In this document: one piece after another, positions 36,850 through 47,394 of the stretch
How the letters are laid out: each line of letters starts with the position of its first letter
Position numbering within the stretch: position 1 is the first letter of the stretch
Source of the DNA: Mycolicibacterium goodii
GTDB lineage: Bacteria; Actinomycetota; Actinomycetes; Mycobacteriales; Mycobacteriaceae
Assembly (NCBI RefSeq): GCF_001187505.1
Contig: NZ_CP012150.1
Span: forward strand, 6,730,048 to 6,794,047
DNA: 64,000 nt
Reading direction: 5' to 3'
Translations under genes and position numbers: made by a program
The notes under the pieces: model-generated
Database searches by the model: none
What the model saw: only the letters and a program-made list of their open reading frames with translations
Told to the model about the DNA's origin: nothing

Positions 36850-37610
36850 GCGAACAACCTGTCGCCATGATCACCGGTGCCGCGTCCGGCATCGGCGCCG
36901 CGACCGCGGTGTGTTTCGCCGAACGCGGTATCCGGGTGGGCATCGGCACCTTCCCCGGGGATCCGCATGATCCGGAGACCACACTTCGCGATGTGCGGGA
37001 CGCCGGTGGCGAAGGTGTGATCGTGGAGGTCGACGTGCGGTCGACCGAATCGGTCGATGCGTTCGCCGAGACCCTCATATCGACCTGGCAGCGTATCGAC
37101 ATCGCCATAGCCAATGCGGGGATTCTCCGGGGCTCGGCGTTCGGCGCGATCACCGACGAGCAGTGGCACGATCTGCTGAACGTGGATCTCCACGGCGTCA
37201 TGCGAACTGCTCGTGCCGCGTTGCGGCACATGGCCGAAGGCGGTTCGGTGACTGCGATCTCGTCGATCGCCGGCGGCGTGTACGGGTGGCAGGAGCACGC
37301 CCACTACGCGACCGCGAAGGCCGGCGTCCTCGGACTGACACGCAGTCTGGCGGTCGAGTACGGACCGCGCGGCATACGCGCGAACGCCGTGATTCCGGGC
37401 CTCATCCGCACTCCGCAGTCCACCGATGCCGTCAACTCCCTCGGTCCCGACGGCCTGGACCGGGCAGGTGGGTACATCCCGTGGGGACGCGTCGGGCATC
37501 CCCGGGAGGTCGCCGAGGTCATCGCCTTCCTGTCGAGTCCGCAGGCGTCCTACGTGAGCGGACAGGCCATCGTCGTGGACGGTGCGTTGACCACGGCGAT
37601 GCGGGACTGA
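36846..37610 (+). CDS. Short-chain dehydrogenase/reductase 1
   Basis: The 254-residue classical SDR has the cofactor motif TGAASGIGAAT, IANAGIL, the catalytic serine in ISSIAGGVYG and HYATAKAG (Y-x3-K). The C-terminal SGQAIVVDGALT is typical. GTG 36846 overlaps the MFS stop. It is an NAD(P)-dependent oxidoreductase of unknown substrate in the LacI-controlled operon. Confidence 0.92.
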   Translation: MSEQPVAMITGAASGIGAATAVCFAERGIRVGIGTFPGDPHDPETTLRDVRDAGGEGVIVEVDVRSTESVDAFAETLISTWQRIDIAIANAGILRGSAFGAITDEQWHDLLNVDLHGVMRTARAALRHMAEGGSVTAISSIAGGVYGWQEHAHYATAKAGVLGLTRSLAVEYGPRGIRANAVIPGLIRTPQSTDAVNSLGPDGLDRAGGYIPWGRVGHPREVAEVIAFLSSPQASYVSGQAIVVDGALTTAMRD

Positions 37611-37611
37611 C

Positions 37612-38370
37612 GTGGCACGGAAGGACACCCTCTTGACCAGAATCCTCGAAGGACGCCGGACACTCGTCACCGGTGCGGCATCCGGTATCGGACATGCCAT
37701 CGCCGCAGCGTTTGTCGACGCGGGCGCCGTTGTCACGGTGACGGACAGGAACCCCGCGGTCACGGGTATCGCCGATGAAATCGGCGCCAAGCGCAGTGAG
37801 GTCGTGGATGCCACGTCGGAGTCCGAGATCGACGCACTCGTCTCGGGAATCGTGGCCGCCGACGGTGGTCTCGATGTCCTGGTGTGTTCACACGGCATCC
37901 TGACCCAGTCCCCGGCCGCCACCATGTCGACCGGACAGTGGCGCGAGACACTCGACGTCGACCTCACCGGCGTGTTCATGTTCAACCGCGCCGCACTCGG
38001 TCCGATGCTCCGACAGCGCAGCGGTCGGATCATCAACATCGCGTCTCAACTGGCGATCAAAGGCGGTGTGTCGTTGGCACATTACGCTGCCGCCAAAGCG
38101 GGCGTGATCGCGATGACGAAGTCGATCGCCTTGGAGACCGCCGCGCATGGCGTGCTCGTCAACGCCATCGCACCAGGGCCGATCGACACACCGATGGTTG
38201 CGGGCATCGACGACCAGTGGAAGCGCGACAAACGTGCCGAACTCCCGCTCGGCCGGTTCGGACACCCCGCGGAGATCGCGCCCACCGCGGTGCTTCTGGC
38301 ATCCGATCCGGGTGGCAACCTCTACGTCGGCCAGGTTCTCGGCCCGAACTCCGGGGATGTGATGCCTTGA
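37612..38370 (+). CDS. Short-chain dehydrogenase/reductase 2
   Basis: This second classical SDR has 252 residues, with the motifs VTGAASGIGHAIA, the cofactor-specificity aspartate in VTVTDRN, VCSHGIL in place of NNAG, and HYAAAKAG. It starts (GTG) one base after the previous stop and overlaps the next small gene by one base. VCSHGI is an uncommon variant of the NNAG motif. Two SDRs in tandem suggest successive oxidation and reduction of one carbon skeleton. Confidence 0.91.
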   Translation: MARKDTLLTRILEGRRTLVTGAASGIGHAIAAAFVDAGAVVTVTDRNPAVTGIADEIGAKRSEVVDATSESEIDALVSGIVAADGGLDVLVCSHGILTQSPAATMSTGQWRETLDVDLTGVFMFNRAALGPMLRQRSGRIINIASQLAIKGGVSLAHYAAAKAGVIAMTKSIALETAAHGVLVNAIAPGPIDTPMVAGIDDQWKRDKRAELPLGRFGHPAEIAPTAVLLASDPGGNLYVGQVLGPNSGDVMP

Positions 38371-38639
38371 TGTGCGGCGGATGCGCAGGCGCGCCGCCGG
38401 ACTGGGCGGCCGAGTTCGTCAGCGGCCCGCAACGTCGCGCCGCGGTGGCCCGACGCCTCACCACGTTGGTGAAGCGCGACCAGATCCGTCCGATGACAGC
38501 GGGGTGGGTGTTCAGCACTCCCACCGGCCGCTCCGTCGTCTGCCGGACTTACGACGAACTGGTCGCCGTGGTGAGCGAACGTACCGGCATCGATGCCGAG
38601 GTCGTCACCAGCACCGGCCTCGGCGCAGCCCGGCATTAG
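38370..38639 (+). CDS. Small conserved-looking protein of unknown function
   Basis: The 89-residue protein has a cysteine-rich start, MCGGCAGAPPDWAAEF, then a basic helix (RRAAVARRLTTLVKRD) and a beta-rich second half (GWVFSTPTGRSVVCRTYDEL). I do not recognise a family. ATG 38370 overlaps the SDR stop (TGATG), indicating translational coupling and hence a real gene. The C-x2-C start could bind metal; no second pair is present. It closes the LacI-controlled operon. Confidence 0.7.
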   Translation: MCGGCAGAPPDWAAEFVSGPQRRAAVARRLTTLVKRDQIRPMTAGWVFSTPTGRSVVCRTYDELVAVVSERTGIDAEVVTSTGLGAARH

Positions 38640-38690
38640 GAAGTTCGGCTTCCGCACGCTGTGCGCTTGGGCACATCGACGTCCGCCGAT

Positions 38691-38723
38691 TTGGTGGGCA
38701 ACCCTCCCCCGACGGTAGGGTTG
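38691..38723 (+). promoter_or_regulatory. MerR-type promoter upstream of sulP
   Basis: TTGGTG (38691-38696) and TAGGGT (38716-38721) are separated by 19 bp, the over-long spacing typical of MerR-activated promoters. The inverted repeat CAACCCT (38699-38705) and AGGGTTG (38717-38723) lies in the spacer and runs through the -10. The target would be sulP-merR, the MerR protein being encoded just downstream. Confidence 0.55.
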
Positions 38724-38820
38724 GCCGCGCTGCCGAACGCCCGCTGCCGACGAGCACCGTCGCTCACCGATACGACCAATTCTTCGTTACGGCAACACCT
38801 CTCGCACGAACGGAGTTTCT

Positions 38821-40320
38821 GTGACGTCTGCAACGATCACGCCACGCGAAGAGCAGTCGGTGCTGGCCGCGCTGCGCTCACCCAGACGCCTCCGCACCGA
38901 GGTGCTCGCGGGCCTGGTCGTGGCGTTGGCCCTCATCCCCGAGGCGATCTCGTTCTCGATCATCGCCGGGGTGGACCCGCGGGTCGGCCTGTTCGCGTCG
39001 TTCACCATGGCGGTCACCATCGCCATCGTCGGCGGGCGGCCCGCGATGATCTCCGCGGCGACCGGCGCCGTCGCCCTCGTGGTGGCCCCGCTGGTGCGCA
39101 GCCACGGACTCGACTACCTGATCGCGACGGTCGTCCTGGCCGGCGTGCTGCAACTCGTGCTGGGCGGTCTCGGTGTCGCCAGGCTCATGCGGTTCGTCCC
39201 GCGCAGCGTGATGGTGGGATTCGTCAACGCGCTGGCGATCCTCATCTTCCTCGCGCAGATCCCGCATCTGTTGGGCGTGCCGTGGCTCGTGTACCCGATG
39301 GTCGCGGTGGCGCTGGTGATCATCGTGGCGTTGCCGAAGCTCACCGCGGCGGTTCCCGGCCCGCTGGTGGCGATCGTCGTACTCACCGCCGCCACCATGA
39401 CTTTCGGCTGGTCGGTGCCCGACGTCGCCGACGAGGGCAAGCTTCCATCGAGCCTGCCGTCACTGCTGATCCCGAACGTCCCGGTCAATCTGGACACCCT
39501 CAAGATCATCGCGCCGTACGCGCTGACGATGGCCGTCGTGGGCCTGCTCGAATCGCTGATGACGGCCAAACTCGTCGACGACATCACCGACACCCACTCG
39601 AACAAGTCGCGTGAGGCGCTCGGTCAGGGCGCGGCCAACATCGTCACCGGGTTCTTCGGCGGCATGGGCGGTTGCGCGATGATCGGCCAGACCATGATCA
39701 ACGTGCGGGCCTGTGGGGCACGCACCCGCATCTCGACGTTCCTGGCAGGCGCGTTCCTGCTCGGTCTCGTGGTGGGCCTGGGCGACATCGTCGGCCAGAT
39801 CCCGATGGCGGCGCTCGTCGCGGTCATGGTGATGGTGTCGGTGGGCACCTTCGACTGGCACAGCATCAACCCGAAGACGTTGCGGCGCATGCCGAAGAGT
39901 GAGACCGCCGTGATGCTCGCAACCGTCGCGATCACCGTCGTGACCGGCAACCTCGCGTACGGCGTGGCCGTGGGCACGCTGACCGCCATGGTGCTGTTCG
40001 CCCGTCGCGTCGCACATCTCACCGAGGTGGCCGTCACGGACCGACCCGACGAGAACACCCGGGTGTACGCGGTGCGCGGTGAATTGTTCTTCGCCTCCAG
40101 CAACGATCTGGTCTATCAGTTCGACTACGTCGGCGATCCGGACAACATCGTCATCGACATGAGCGAGGCGCACATCTGGGACGCCTCCACCGTGGCCACG
40201 CTCGACGCCGTCACCACCAAGTACGCCGCCAAGGGCAAGACAGTGCGCATCATCGGCATGAACGAAAACAGCGCACAACGCCATGCCCGGCTCAGCGGCC
40301 AACTCACCGGCGCGCACTGA
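38821..40320 (+). CDS. SulP-family anion transporter with STAS domain
   Basis: The 499-residue transporter starts with the SulP N-terminal pattern ALRSPRRLRTEVLAGLVVAL, PEAISFSIIAGVDPRVGLFAS and GGRPAMISAATGAVALVV. About ten TM segments follow, then a C-terminal STAS domain (VYAVRGELFFASSNDLVYQF and VIDMSEAHIWDAST). SulP proteins carry sulfate, bicarbonate or dicarboxylates; the substrate here is not determined. GTG 38821 is the start. The stop overlaps the MerR gene by one base (TGATG). Confidence 0.93.
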   Translation: MTSATITPREEQSVLAALRSPRRLRTEVLAGLVVALALIPEAISFSIIAGVDPRVGLFASFTMAVTIAIVGGRPAMISAATGAVALVVAPLVRSHGLDYLIATVVLAGVLQLVLGGLGVARLMRFVPRSVMVGFVNALAILIFLAQIPHLLGVPWLVYPMVAVALVIIVALPKLTAAVPGPLVAIVVLTAATMTFGWSVPDVADEGKLPSSLPSLLIPNVPVNLDTLKIIAPYALTMAVVGLLESLMTAKLVDDITDTHSNKSREALGQGAANIVTGFFGGMGGCAMIGQTMINVRACGARTRISTFLAGAFLLGLVVGLGDIVGQIPMAALVAVMVMVSVGTFDWHSINPKTLRRMPKSETAVMLATVAITVVTGNLAYGVAVGTLTAMVLFARRVAHLTEVAVTDRPDENTRVYAVRGELFFASSNDLVYQFDYVGDPDNIVIDMSEAHIWDASTVATLDAVTTKYAAKGKTVRIIGMNENSAQRHARLSGQLTGAH

Positions 40321-40727
40321 TGACCGCTGCCGAGGACACCTCAGACGTCGAACTCCTGCAGATCGGCGAGGTCGCCGCGCGAACCGAGTTGTCCATCAAG
40401 ACGATCCGCCACTACGACGAAGTGGGTCTGGTGGTCCCGTCGGCGCGCTCGGCCGGCGGGTTCCGGCTCTACACCGCCGACGACGTGGATCGCCTGATGG
40501 CGATCCGGCGCATGAAACCGCTCGGCTTCACCCTCGACGAGATGGGCCGCCTGCTCGACGCCCTGGCGGTGCTCGACAACCCGGCCGCTGGCGCCGCCGA
40601 ACGTGCGGCGGCCGCGGAGGTGGTCGCGGACTGTCACACCCGCGCGCAGCAGGCCTGTGACCGGCTCGCCCGTCACCTCGGCTACGCGCGGGAACTCACC
40701 GAACAGCTCGCGCAGGTGCGCCGCTAG
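40320..40727 (+). CDS. MerR-family transcriptional regulator
   Basis: The 135-residue MerR protein has winged-helix residues LLQIGEVAARTELSIKTIRH followed by YDEVGLV and GGFRLYTADDVDRLMAIRRM. A coiled-coil dimerisation helix ends the protein. Two cysteines in DCHTRAQQACD could sense metal or redox state, but the arrangement is not that of known metal-binding MerR groups. It is translationally coupled to sulP and probably regulates it through the site at 38691-38723. Confidence 0.92.
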   Translation: MTAAEDTSDVELLQIGEVAARTELSIKTIRHYDEVGLVVPSARSAGGFRLYTADDVDRLMAIRRMKPLGFTLDEMGRLLDALAVLDNPAAGAAERAAAAEVVADCHTRAQQACDRLARHLGYARELTEQLAQVRR

Positions 40728-40839
40728 ATGTACCCGTAACCGAATCACCCAGCGCCGCAACAGGTCCGCGATCAGCACCCAAGTGACGGGCACGGCATCC
40801 GTCTCGTCCATCGCACCTCCCGCGGAAACCCTGTCGAAA

Positions 40840-40890
40840 ACACACAGACCCCCGACGCCGCCGCAGCGGGTGGGGGTCTGCGTATGTGTT
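40840..40890. terminator. Bidirectional terminator between merR and the S10 operon
   Basis: CAGACCCCC (40845-40853) and GGGGGTCTG (40872-40880) form a perfect 9-bp stem, extended imperfectly by ACACA/TATGTGT. It lies between the converging stops of the MerR gene (40727) and rpsQ (40939). The remainder of 40728-40938 shows no gene I can support. Confidence 0.75.
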
Positions 40891-40938
40891 TGTCGCTGAT
40901 CGCGGCGGCCCAGGGGCCGCCGGCGATCCGGCGCGGAC

Positions 40939-41247
40939 CTACTTGGCCTTCTCCAGGATCTCGACCAGGCGCCAGCGCTTGGTCGCCGACAACGGACGGG
41001 TCTCCATCAGCGAGACACGGTCGCCGATACCGGCTTCCCCGTTCTCGTCGTGGGCCTTGACCTTCTTGGTGGTCCGGATGATCTTGCCGTAGAGCGGGTG
41101 GCTCTTACGATCTTCCAGCTCGACCACGATGGTCTTCTGCATCTTGTCGCTGACGACGTAGCCGATGGCGGTCTTACGACGACCGCGCGGCTTCTCGGCA
41201 GCCGGGGTGTACTTGGGGCCCGACCCTTTTGCGGTGTTCTCTGCCAT
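40939..41247 (-). CDS. rpsQ: 30S ribosomal protein S17
   Basis: The 102-residue S17 has an N-terminal extension ([20 protein letters not shown]) before the core [20 protein letters not shown]. It is the last gene of the S10 operon in this window. In most bacteria rplN would follow directly; here rplN is 27 kb away. Confidence 0.97.
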   Translation of the reverse strand: MAENTAKGSGPKYTPAAEKPRGRRKTAIGYVVSDKMQKTIVVELEDRKSHPLYGKIIRTTKKVKAHDENGEAGIGDRVSLMETRPLSATKRWRLVEILEKAK

Positions 41248-41249
41248 TT

Positions 41250-41483
41250 TTACGATTCCTCACCAGCGGGCCCGGATGCCAAGCCCAATTCACGTTCACG
41301 CAGCACGGTGTAGACCCGTGCAATCTCCTGGCGCACGGTACGCAGCCGACGGTTGTTCGAAAGCTGACCGGTGGCCATCTGGAAGCGCAGGTTGAACAGC
41401 TCTTCCTTGGACTCGCGCAGCTTGTCCTTCAACTCGTCGTCGGTCAGTTCGCGCAGTTCACCAGGCGTAGTTCCCACTGCCAT
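41250..41483 (-). CDS. rpmC: 50S ribosomal protein L29
   Basis: The 77-residue L29 includes [20 protein letters not shown] and [13 protein letters not shown]. It is slightly longer than E. coli L29. The ATG overlaps the rplP stop (TGATG), and rpsQ follows within 2 nt of the stop. Confidence 0.97.
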
Positions 41484-41899
41484 CAGAACTGCTCCTCTCG
41501 GGTCACGATGCGTGCCTTGATCGGCAACTTGTGGATCGCGCGGGTCAGTGCGTCCCGGGCGGTCTTCTCATCGGGGTAGCTCAGCTCGAACAGCACGCGT
41601 CCGGGCTTGACGTTGGCGACCCACCACTCCGGCGAACCCTTACCGGAACCCATACGGGTCTCGGCGGGCTTCTTGGTCAGCGGACGGTCCGGGAAGATGT
41701 TGATCCACACCTTGCCGCCACGCTTGATGTGCCGGTTGATGGCGATACGAGCGGACTCGATCTGCCGGTTGGTGATGTAGGCGTGCTCCAGTGCCTGGAT
41801 GCCGTAGTCACCGAAGCTCACCGACGTGCCGCCGCTGGCGATGCCACGCTGCTCGGGGTGATGCTGCTTGCGGTGCTTGACCTTACGGGGAATCAGCAT
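41483..41899 (-). CDS. rplP: 50S ribosomal protein L16
   Basis: The 138-residue L16 starts [19 protein letters not shown] and has [20 protein letters not shown] and [19 protein letters not shown]. It helps organise the A-site region of the large subunit. Confidence 0.98.
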
Positions 41900-41901
41900 G
41901 T

Positions 41902-43192
<1,291 letters not shown>

Positions 43193-43196
<4 letters not shown>

Positions 43197-43474
43197 CGAC
43201 GCTTGCTCTTCCGGTCGTCCTTGATGTGACCCTTGAACGTGCGCGTCGGGGCGAACTCGCCGAGCTTGTGCCCGACCATCGCCTCGGTGACGAACACCGG
43301 GACGTGCTTGCGGCCGTCGTGCACCGCGAAGGTGTGTCCGATGAAGTCCGGGATGATGGTCGACCGACGCGACCAGGTCTTGATGACCTGCTTGGTGTTC
43401 TTCTCGTTCTGGACGTCGACCTTCTTCAGGAGATGGTCGTCGACGAACGGACCTTTCTTGAGACTGCGAGGCAT
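43193..43474 (-). CDS. rpsS: 30S ribosomal protein S19
   Basis: The 93-residue S19 starts [20 protein letters not shown] and includes [20 protein letters not shown]. Length and sequence are typical. It is located in the head of the small subunit. Confidence 0.98.
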
Positions 43475-43495
43475 CGCTGCTACTCCTTCCGCGGC

Positions 43496-44332
<837 letters not shown>

Positions 44333-44356
44333 GTTTCTCTAGGTCTCTCTGCCGGA

Positions 44357-44659
44357 CTAGGCCGGCGCTCCGAACAGGTCGATGGGCTTGCTGCCTGCGG
44401 CCAGCTTCACGATGGCGCGCTTGGTGCTCTTGCGCTTGCCGAAACCGGTGCGCGTGCGCTTGCGCTTGCCCTGACGGTTGGCGGTGTTCACCGAATCGAC
44501 CTTGACGTCGAAGATCTTCTCGATCGCGATCTTGATCTGCGTCTTGTTGGAATCGGGGTGCACCACGAACGTGTACACGTTGTCCTCGATCAGCCCGTAC
44601 GACTTCTCCGAGATGACCGGGGCCAGGATGATGTCGCGGGGGTCTGTAATTGTTGCCAT
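44357..44659 (-). CDS. rplW: 50S ribosomal protein L23
   Basis: The 100-residue L23 reads [20 protein letters not shown] and [20 protein letters not shown]. It lies at the peptide exit and is the docking site for trigger factor and SRP. The ATG overlaps the rplD stop (TGATG). Confidence 0.98.
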
Positions 44660-45315
44660 CAGACCGACGCTCCTTCTTTTTCGTCCTTCGCGTTCGCGCT
44701 GATGTAGGCGTTCAAGGCCTCGACCGAGAACACCACGTCGTCGGCGTTGAGCACGTCGTAGGTGTTCAGCTGATCGGGCGAGATCACATGCACGCCAGGC
44801 AGATTGCGAACGCTGCGGGCGCCGACCTCATCGGTGCGGCCGATGACGACGAGCACCTTCTTGTGCTCGGTCAGCGTCCCGAGGAACGCCTTGGCGCTCT
44901 TGGTCGACGGGGTCTGGCCCTCGACGAGTTCGGTGACCGCGTGGATCCGGTCGTTGCGGGCCCGGTCGCTCAGCGCACCGCGCAGGGCGGCGGCGATCAT
45001 CTTCTTCGGGGTCCGCTGGCTGTAGTCGCGCGGCTTGGGGCCGTGGACGGTGCCACCACCGGTGAACTGCGGCGCACGGGTCGAACCCTGACGGGCGCGG
45101 CCGGTGCCCTTCTGGCGGTACGGCTTCTTGCCGCCGCCGGACACCTCGCCGCGGGTCTTGGTCGAGTGGGTGCCCTGACGCTTGGCGGCCAGCTGTGCGG
45201 TGACCACCTGGTGCATCAGCGCGATGTTGGGTTCGACGTCGAACAGCTCGGCGGGCAGTTCGACCGAACCGTCCGTCTTGCCGGCCGGCGTCTTCACGTC
45301 AACTTTGAGTGTCAT
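44659..45315 (-). CDS. rplD: 50S ribosomal protein L4
   Basis: The 218-residue L4 has the tunnel loop [20 protein letters not shown] and [20 protein letters not shown]. In E. coli L4 autoregulates the S10 operon; the leader here (46287-46569) is long enough for such control, but I cannot identify the structure. The ATG overlaps the rplC stop (TAATG). Confidence 0.97.
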   Translation of the reverse strand: MTLKVDVKTPAGKTDGSVELPAELFDVEPNIALMHQVVTAQLAAKRQGTHSTKTRGEVSGGGKKPYRQKGTGRARQGSTRAPQFTGGGTVHGPKPRDYSQRTPKKMIAAALRGALSDRARNDRIHAVTELVEGQTPSTKSAKAFLGTLTEHKKVLVVIGRTDEVGARSVRNLPGVHVISPDQLNTYDVLNADDVVFSVEALNAYISANAKDEKEGASV

Positions 45316-45968
45316 TACTTCTCGCCTCGCTTGATTGCGCTGCGGACAACCACCAGACCACCGTTGCGTCCGGGGATGGCGCCCTTGATCAACAGCACGC
45401 CGTTCTCGGCGTCGACCTTGTGCACCTTCAGGTTCTGTGTCGTCACGCGGTCGTTGCCCATACGGCCCGACATCCGGGTGCCCTTGAACACGCGGCCGGG
45501 GGTGGCGCAGCCACCGATGGAGCCGGGACGGCGGTGCACGGCCTGGGCACCGTGTGCGGCACCCTGGCCACGGAAGCCGTGGCGCTTCATGGTGCCCGCG
45601 AAGCCCTTGCCCTTGCTGGTGCCGGTCACGTCGACGTAGGCACCGTCGCTGAAGATCTCAGCGGTCAGTTCCTGGCCGACCTCGTATTCGGCGGCGGCGA
45701 CCTCGTCGTCGAGACGCAGCTCGGCGACGTGGCGGCGCGGGTTCACACCCGCTGCGGCGAACTGGCCCGCGACGGGCTTGATCACCTTGCGGGGGCTGAT
45801 CTCGCCGTAAGCGAGCTGCACGGCGCTGTAGCCGTCACGCTCGGGGGTACGGATACGGGTCACCACGTTCGGACCGGCCTTGACGACGGTCACCGGCACG
45901 ACCTTGTTGTTCTCGTCGAACACCTGTGTCATGCCCAGCTTGGTGCCCAGAATGCCTTTACGTGCCAT
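45315..45968 (-). CDS. rplC: 50S ribosomal protein L3
   Basis: The 217-residue L3 starts [20 protein letters not shown] and carries [20 protein letters not shown] and [19 protein letters not shown]. It is an early assembly protein near the peptidyl transferase centre. Confidence 0.98.
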   Translation of the reverse strand: MARKGILGTKLGMTQVFDENNKVVPVTVVKAGPNVVTRIRTPERDGYSAVQLAYGEISPRKVIKPVAGQFAAAGVNPRRHVAELRLDDEVAAAEYEVGQELTAEIFSDGAYVDVTGTSKGKGFAGTMKRHGFRGQGAAHGAQAVHRRPGSIGGCATPGRVFKGTRMSGRMGNDRVTTQNLKVHKVDAENGVLLIKGAIPGRNGGLVVVRSAIKRGEK

Positions 45969-45980
45969 TTCTTGGGTCTC

Positions 45981-46286
45981 CTACTGGATGTTGACGTCGA
46001 CGCTGGCCGGCAGATCGATGCGCATGAGTGCGTCAACGGTCTTGGGCGTCGGGTCGAGGATGTCGATCAACCGCTTGTGCGTGCGCATCTCGAAGTGCTC
46101 CCGCGAGTCCTTGTACTTGTGCGGAGACCGGATGACGCAGTACACGTTCTTCTCGGTCGGCAGCGGCACAGGGCCCACCACACTGGCGCCGGTACGGGTG
46201 ACCGTTTCGACGATCTTGCGCGCAGAGGCATCAATGGCCTCATGGTCGTAGGCCTTGAGCCTGATGCGGATCTTCTGTCCCGCCAC
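45981..46286 (-). CDS. rpsJ: 30S ribosomal protein S10 (NusE)
   Basis: The 101-residue S10 starts (GTG) [19 protein letters not shown], with [20 protein letters not shown] and a normal C-terminus. It is the first gene of the S10 operon and also acts in transcription antitermination as NusE. Confidence 0.98.
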
Positions 46287-46569
46287 GCTTCTCCTACCTC
46301 GCTCCTACTTCGTACATCGGCCGGCCTTGTCGGGAGCAGCGAAACTCACTGCCACCCGTCGGGCCTGGTGCCCGGCACACATCGCGCCGAGGCTTGCCGC
46401 CGCTGTTTACCTGTCTGTGGTTCACCGGTCCCCGCGGTCGGGCGTGTCGCCCTCTCACTTTTCCGATCGGGCCGAAAATCGTCACGATCGAAGCTGGGAC
46501 CGGATGCGTCCGTGGGGACGCGGGTCGGATGCCCGGCCAGGTGCGTACCCGGCGCAAGGCAACCCGAAC
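46287..46569 (-). promoter_or_regulatory. Leader of the S10 operon
   Basis: About 280 nt lie between the predicted promoter and rpsJ with no supported gene. The length fits an untranslated regulatory leader (L4-type or stringent control). I cannot define its secondary structure by eye. Confidence 0.5.
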
Positions 46570-46598
46570 AGTATGCCCTAGATCCTCGCGTGCTCCAA
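46570..46598 (-). promoter_or_regulatory. Promoter of the S10 ribosomal operon
   Basis: On the minus strand TTGGAG (46598-46593) and CATACT (46575-46570) are 17 bp apart. The flanks GATTTGGAGC (-35 side) and GGGTTGCCTTG (just downstream of the -10) match the spc promoter at 13691-13719 base for base and at the same distance, which strongly supports both assignments. Confidence 0.75.
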
Positions 46599-46754
46599 AT
46601 CCCCGGATCAGCCCCGAGCGTGGGCCCTGTGCACGCAAAATCCCCGTCGACTGTACATAAGGCCCACGGTCGGCGGAGGTTGGCCGCTGTGACCGCGGTC
46701 TCGTCCCGCAGCGGAATTTCCGCCCGCATGGGCTCGTTCTCGATATCACGTCTA

Positions 46755-46769
46755 TAGAACAACGTTCTA
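46755..46769. promoter_or_regulatory. TetR-type operator
   Basis: TAGAAC-AAC-GTTCTA is a perfect 6+6 inverted repeat about 40 bp before the alpha/beta-hydrolase remnant and upstream of the TetR gene at 47395. Its form and position fit an operator for that repressor. Confidence 0.6.
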
Positions 46770-46807
46770 CAAGCAAATCTGACCCCACTCGAGAAGGAGA
46801 AGGACCC

Positions 46808-47391
46808 ATGACGAACGTCGTTCTTCATCCACGGACCCTGGATCACCCACAACGCGTGGCAACCATGGATCGACCACTTCGCCGACAACGGCATCGATGC
46901 GGTCGCTCCGCCGTGGCCCGGTGAGGCCACAACAGTCGCCGCACTCGCGAGAACCCCTCGGCGCAAGCGGGTTTCGGTATCAACGAGGTGACCGCACACT
47001 TCGCCGAGATTCTCCGGCAATACGATGAGCCACCGGTGGTCGTCGGCCACTCATTCGGCGGTCTCATCGCCCAGAAGCTGCTCGCCTCCCAAGCGGCCTC
47101 CGCGGCCGTGGCCATCGATCCGGCGCCGATCAAGGGCGTGCGAGCGCTCCCGCCGGCCCAACTGCGCTCCGCGTCCCCGGTTTCTGGGAAACCCCCGCCG
47201 ACCACACCGTGCCGCACACCACCGCCAAAGCCGCGTTCAAGCGGTACGCGAAGTCGCCCGCGATCACCGAGTTCCACGAGTTCGCCGGCCGCGGGCATTC
47301 GCTGACCATCGATCACGGGTGGCGCGAGGTCGCCGACGTCGCCTTGTCCTGGCTCCGCGAACACGACCTCGTCACCCAGCCGCGGGCATGA
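46808..47391 (+). pseudogene. Alpha/beta hydrolase, degenerate
   Basis: Pieces of one alpha/beta hydrolase appear in order in different frames. The N-terminal FIHGPWITHNAWQPW (from about 46823) comes first, then GFGINEVTAHFAEILRQYDE and the nucleophile elbow VVVGHSFGGLIAQKL (to about 47170). Last comes the C-terminal TTAKAAFKRYAKSPAITEFH with catalytic-His-like GRGHSLTIDHGW, ending at a stop at 47389-47391. At least three frame changes and a missing middle (cap) segment make it non-functional. A good AAGGAGAAGG precedes ATG 46808. It was presumably the target of the adjacent TetR repressor. Confidence 0.85.
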
Positions 47392-47394
47392 TGA

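Noticed and set aside
40728..40811. Short minus-strand frame starting MDETDAVPVTWVLIADLLRR between merR and the S10 operon
   Set aside because: It continues only as antisense of merR, has no convincing ribosome-binding site and no recognisable motif.
46601..46807. Possible small genes upstream of the hydrolase remnant
   Set aside because: The open frames there are antisense or shadow frames without start signals; the region is better described as promoter/operator DNA.
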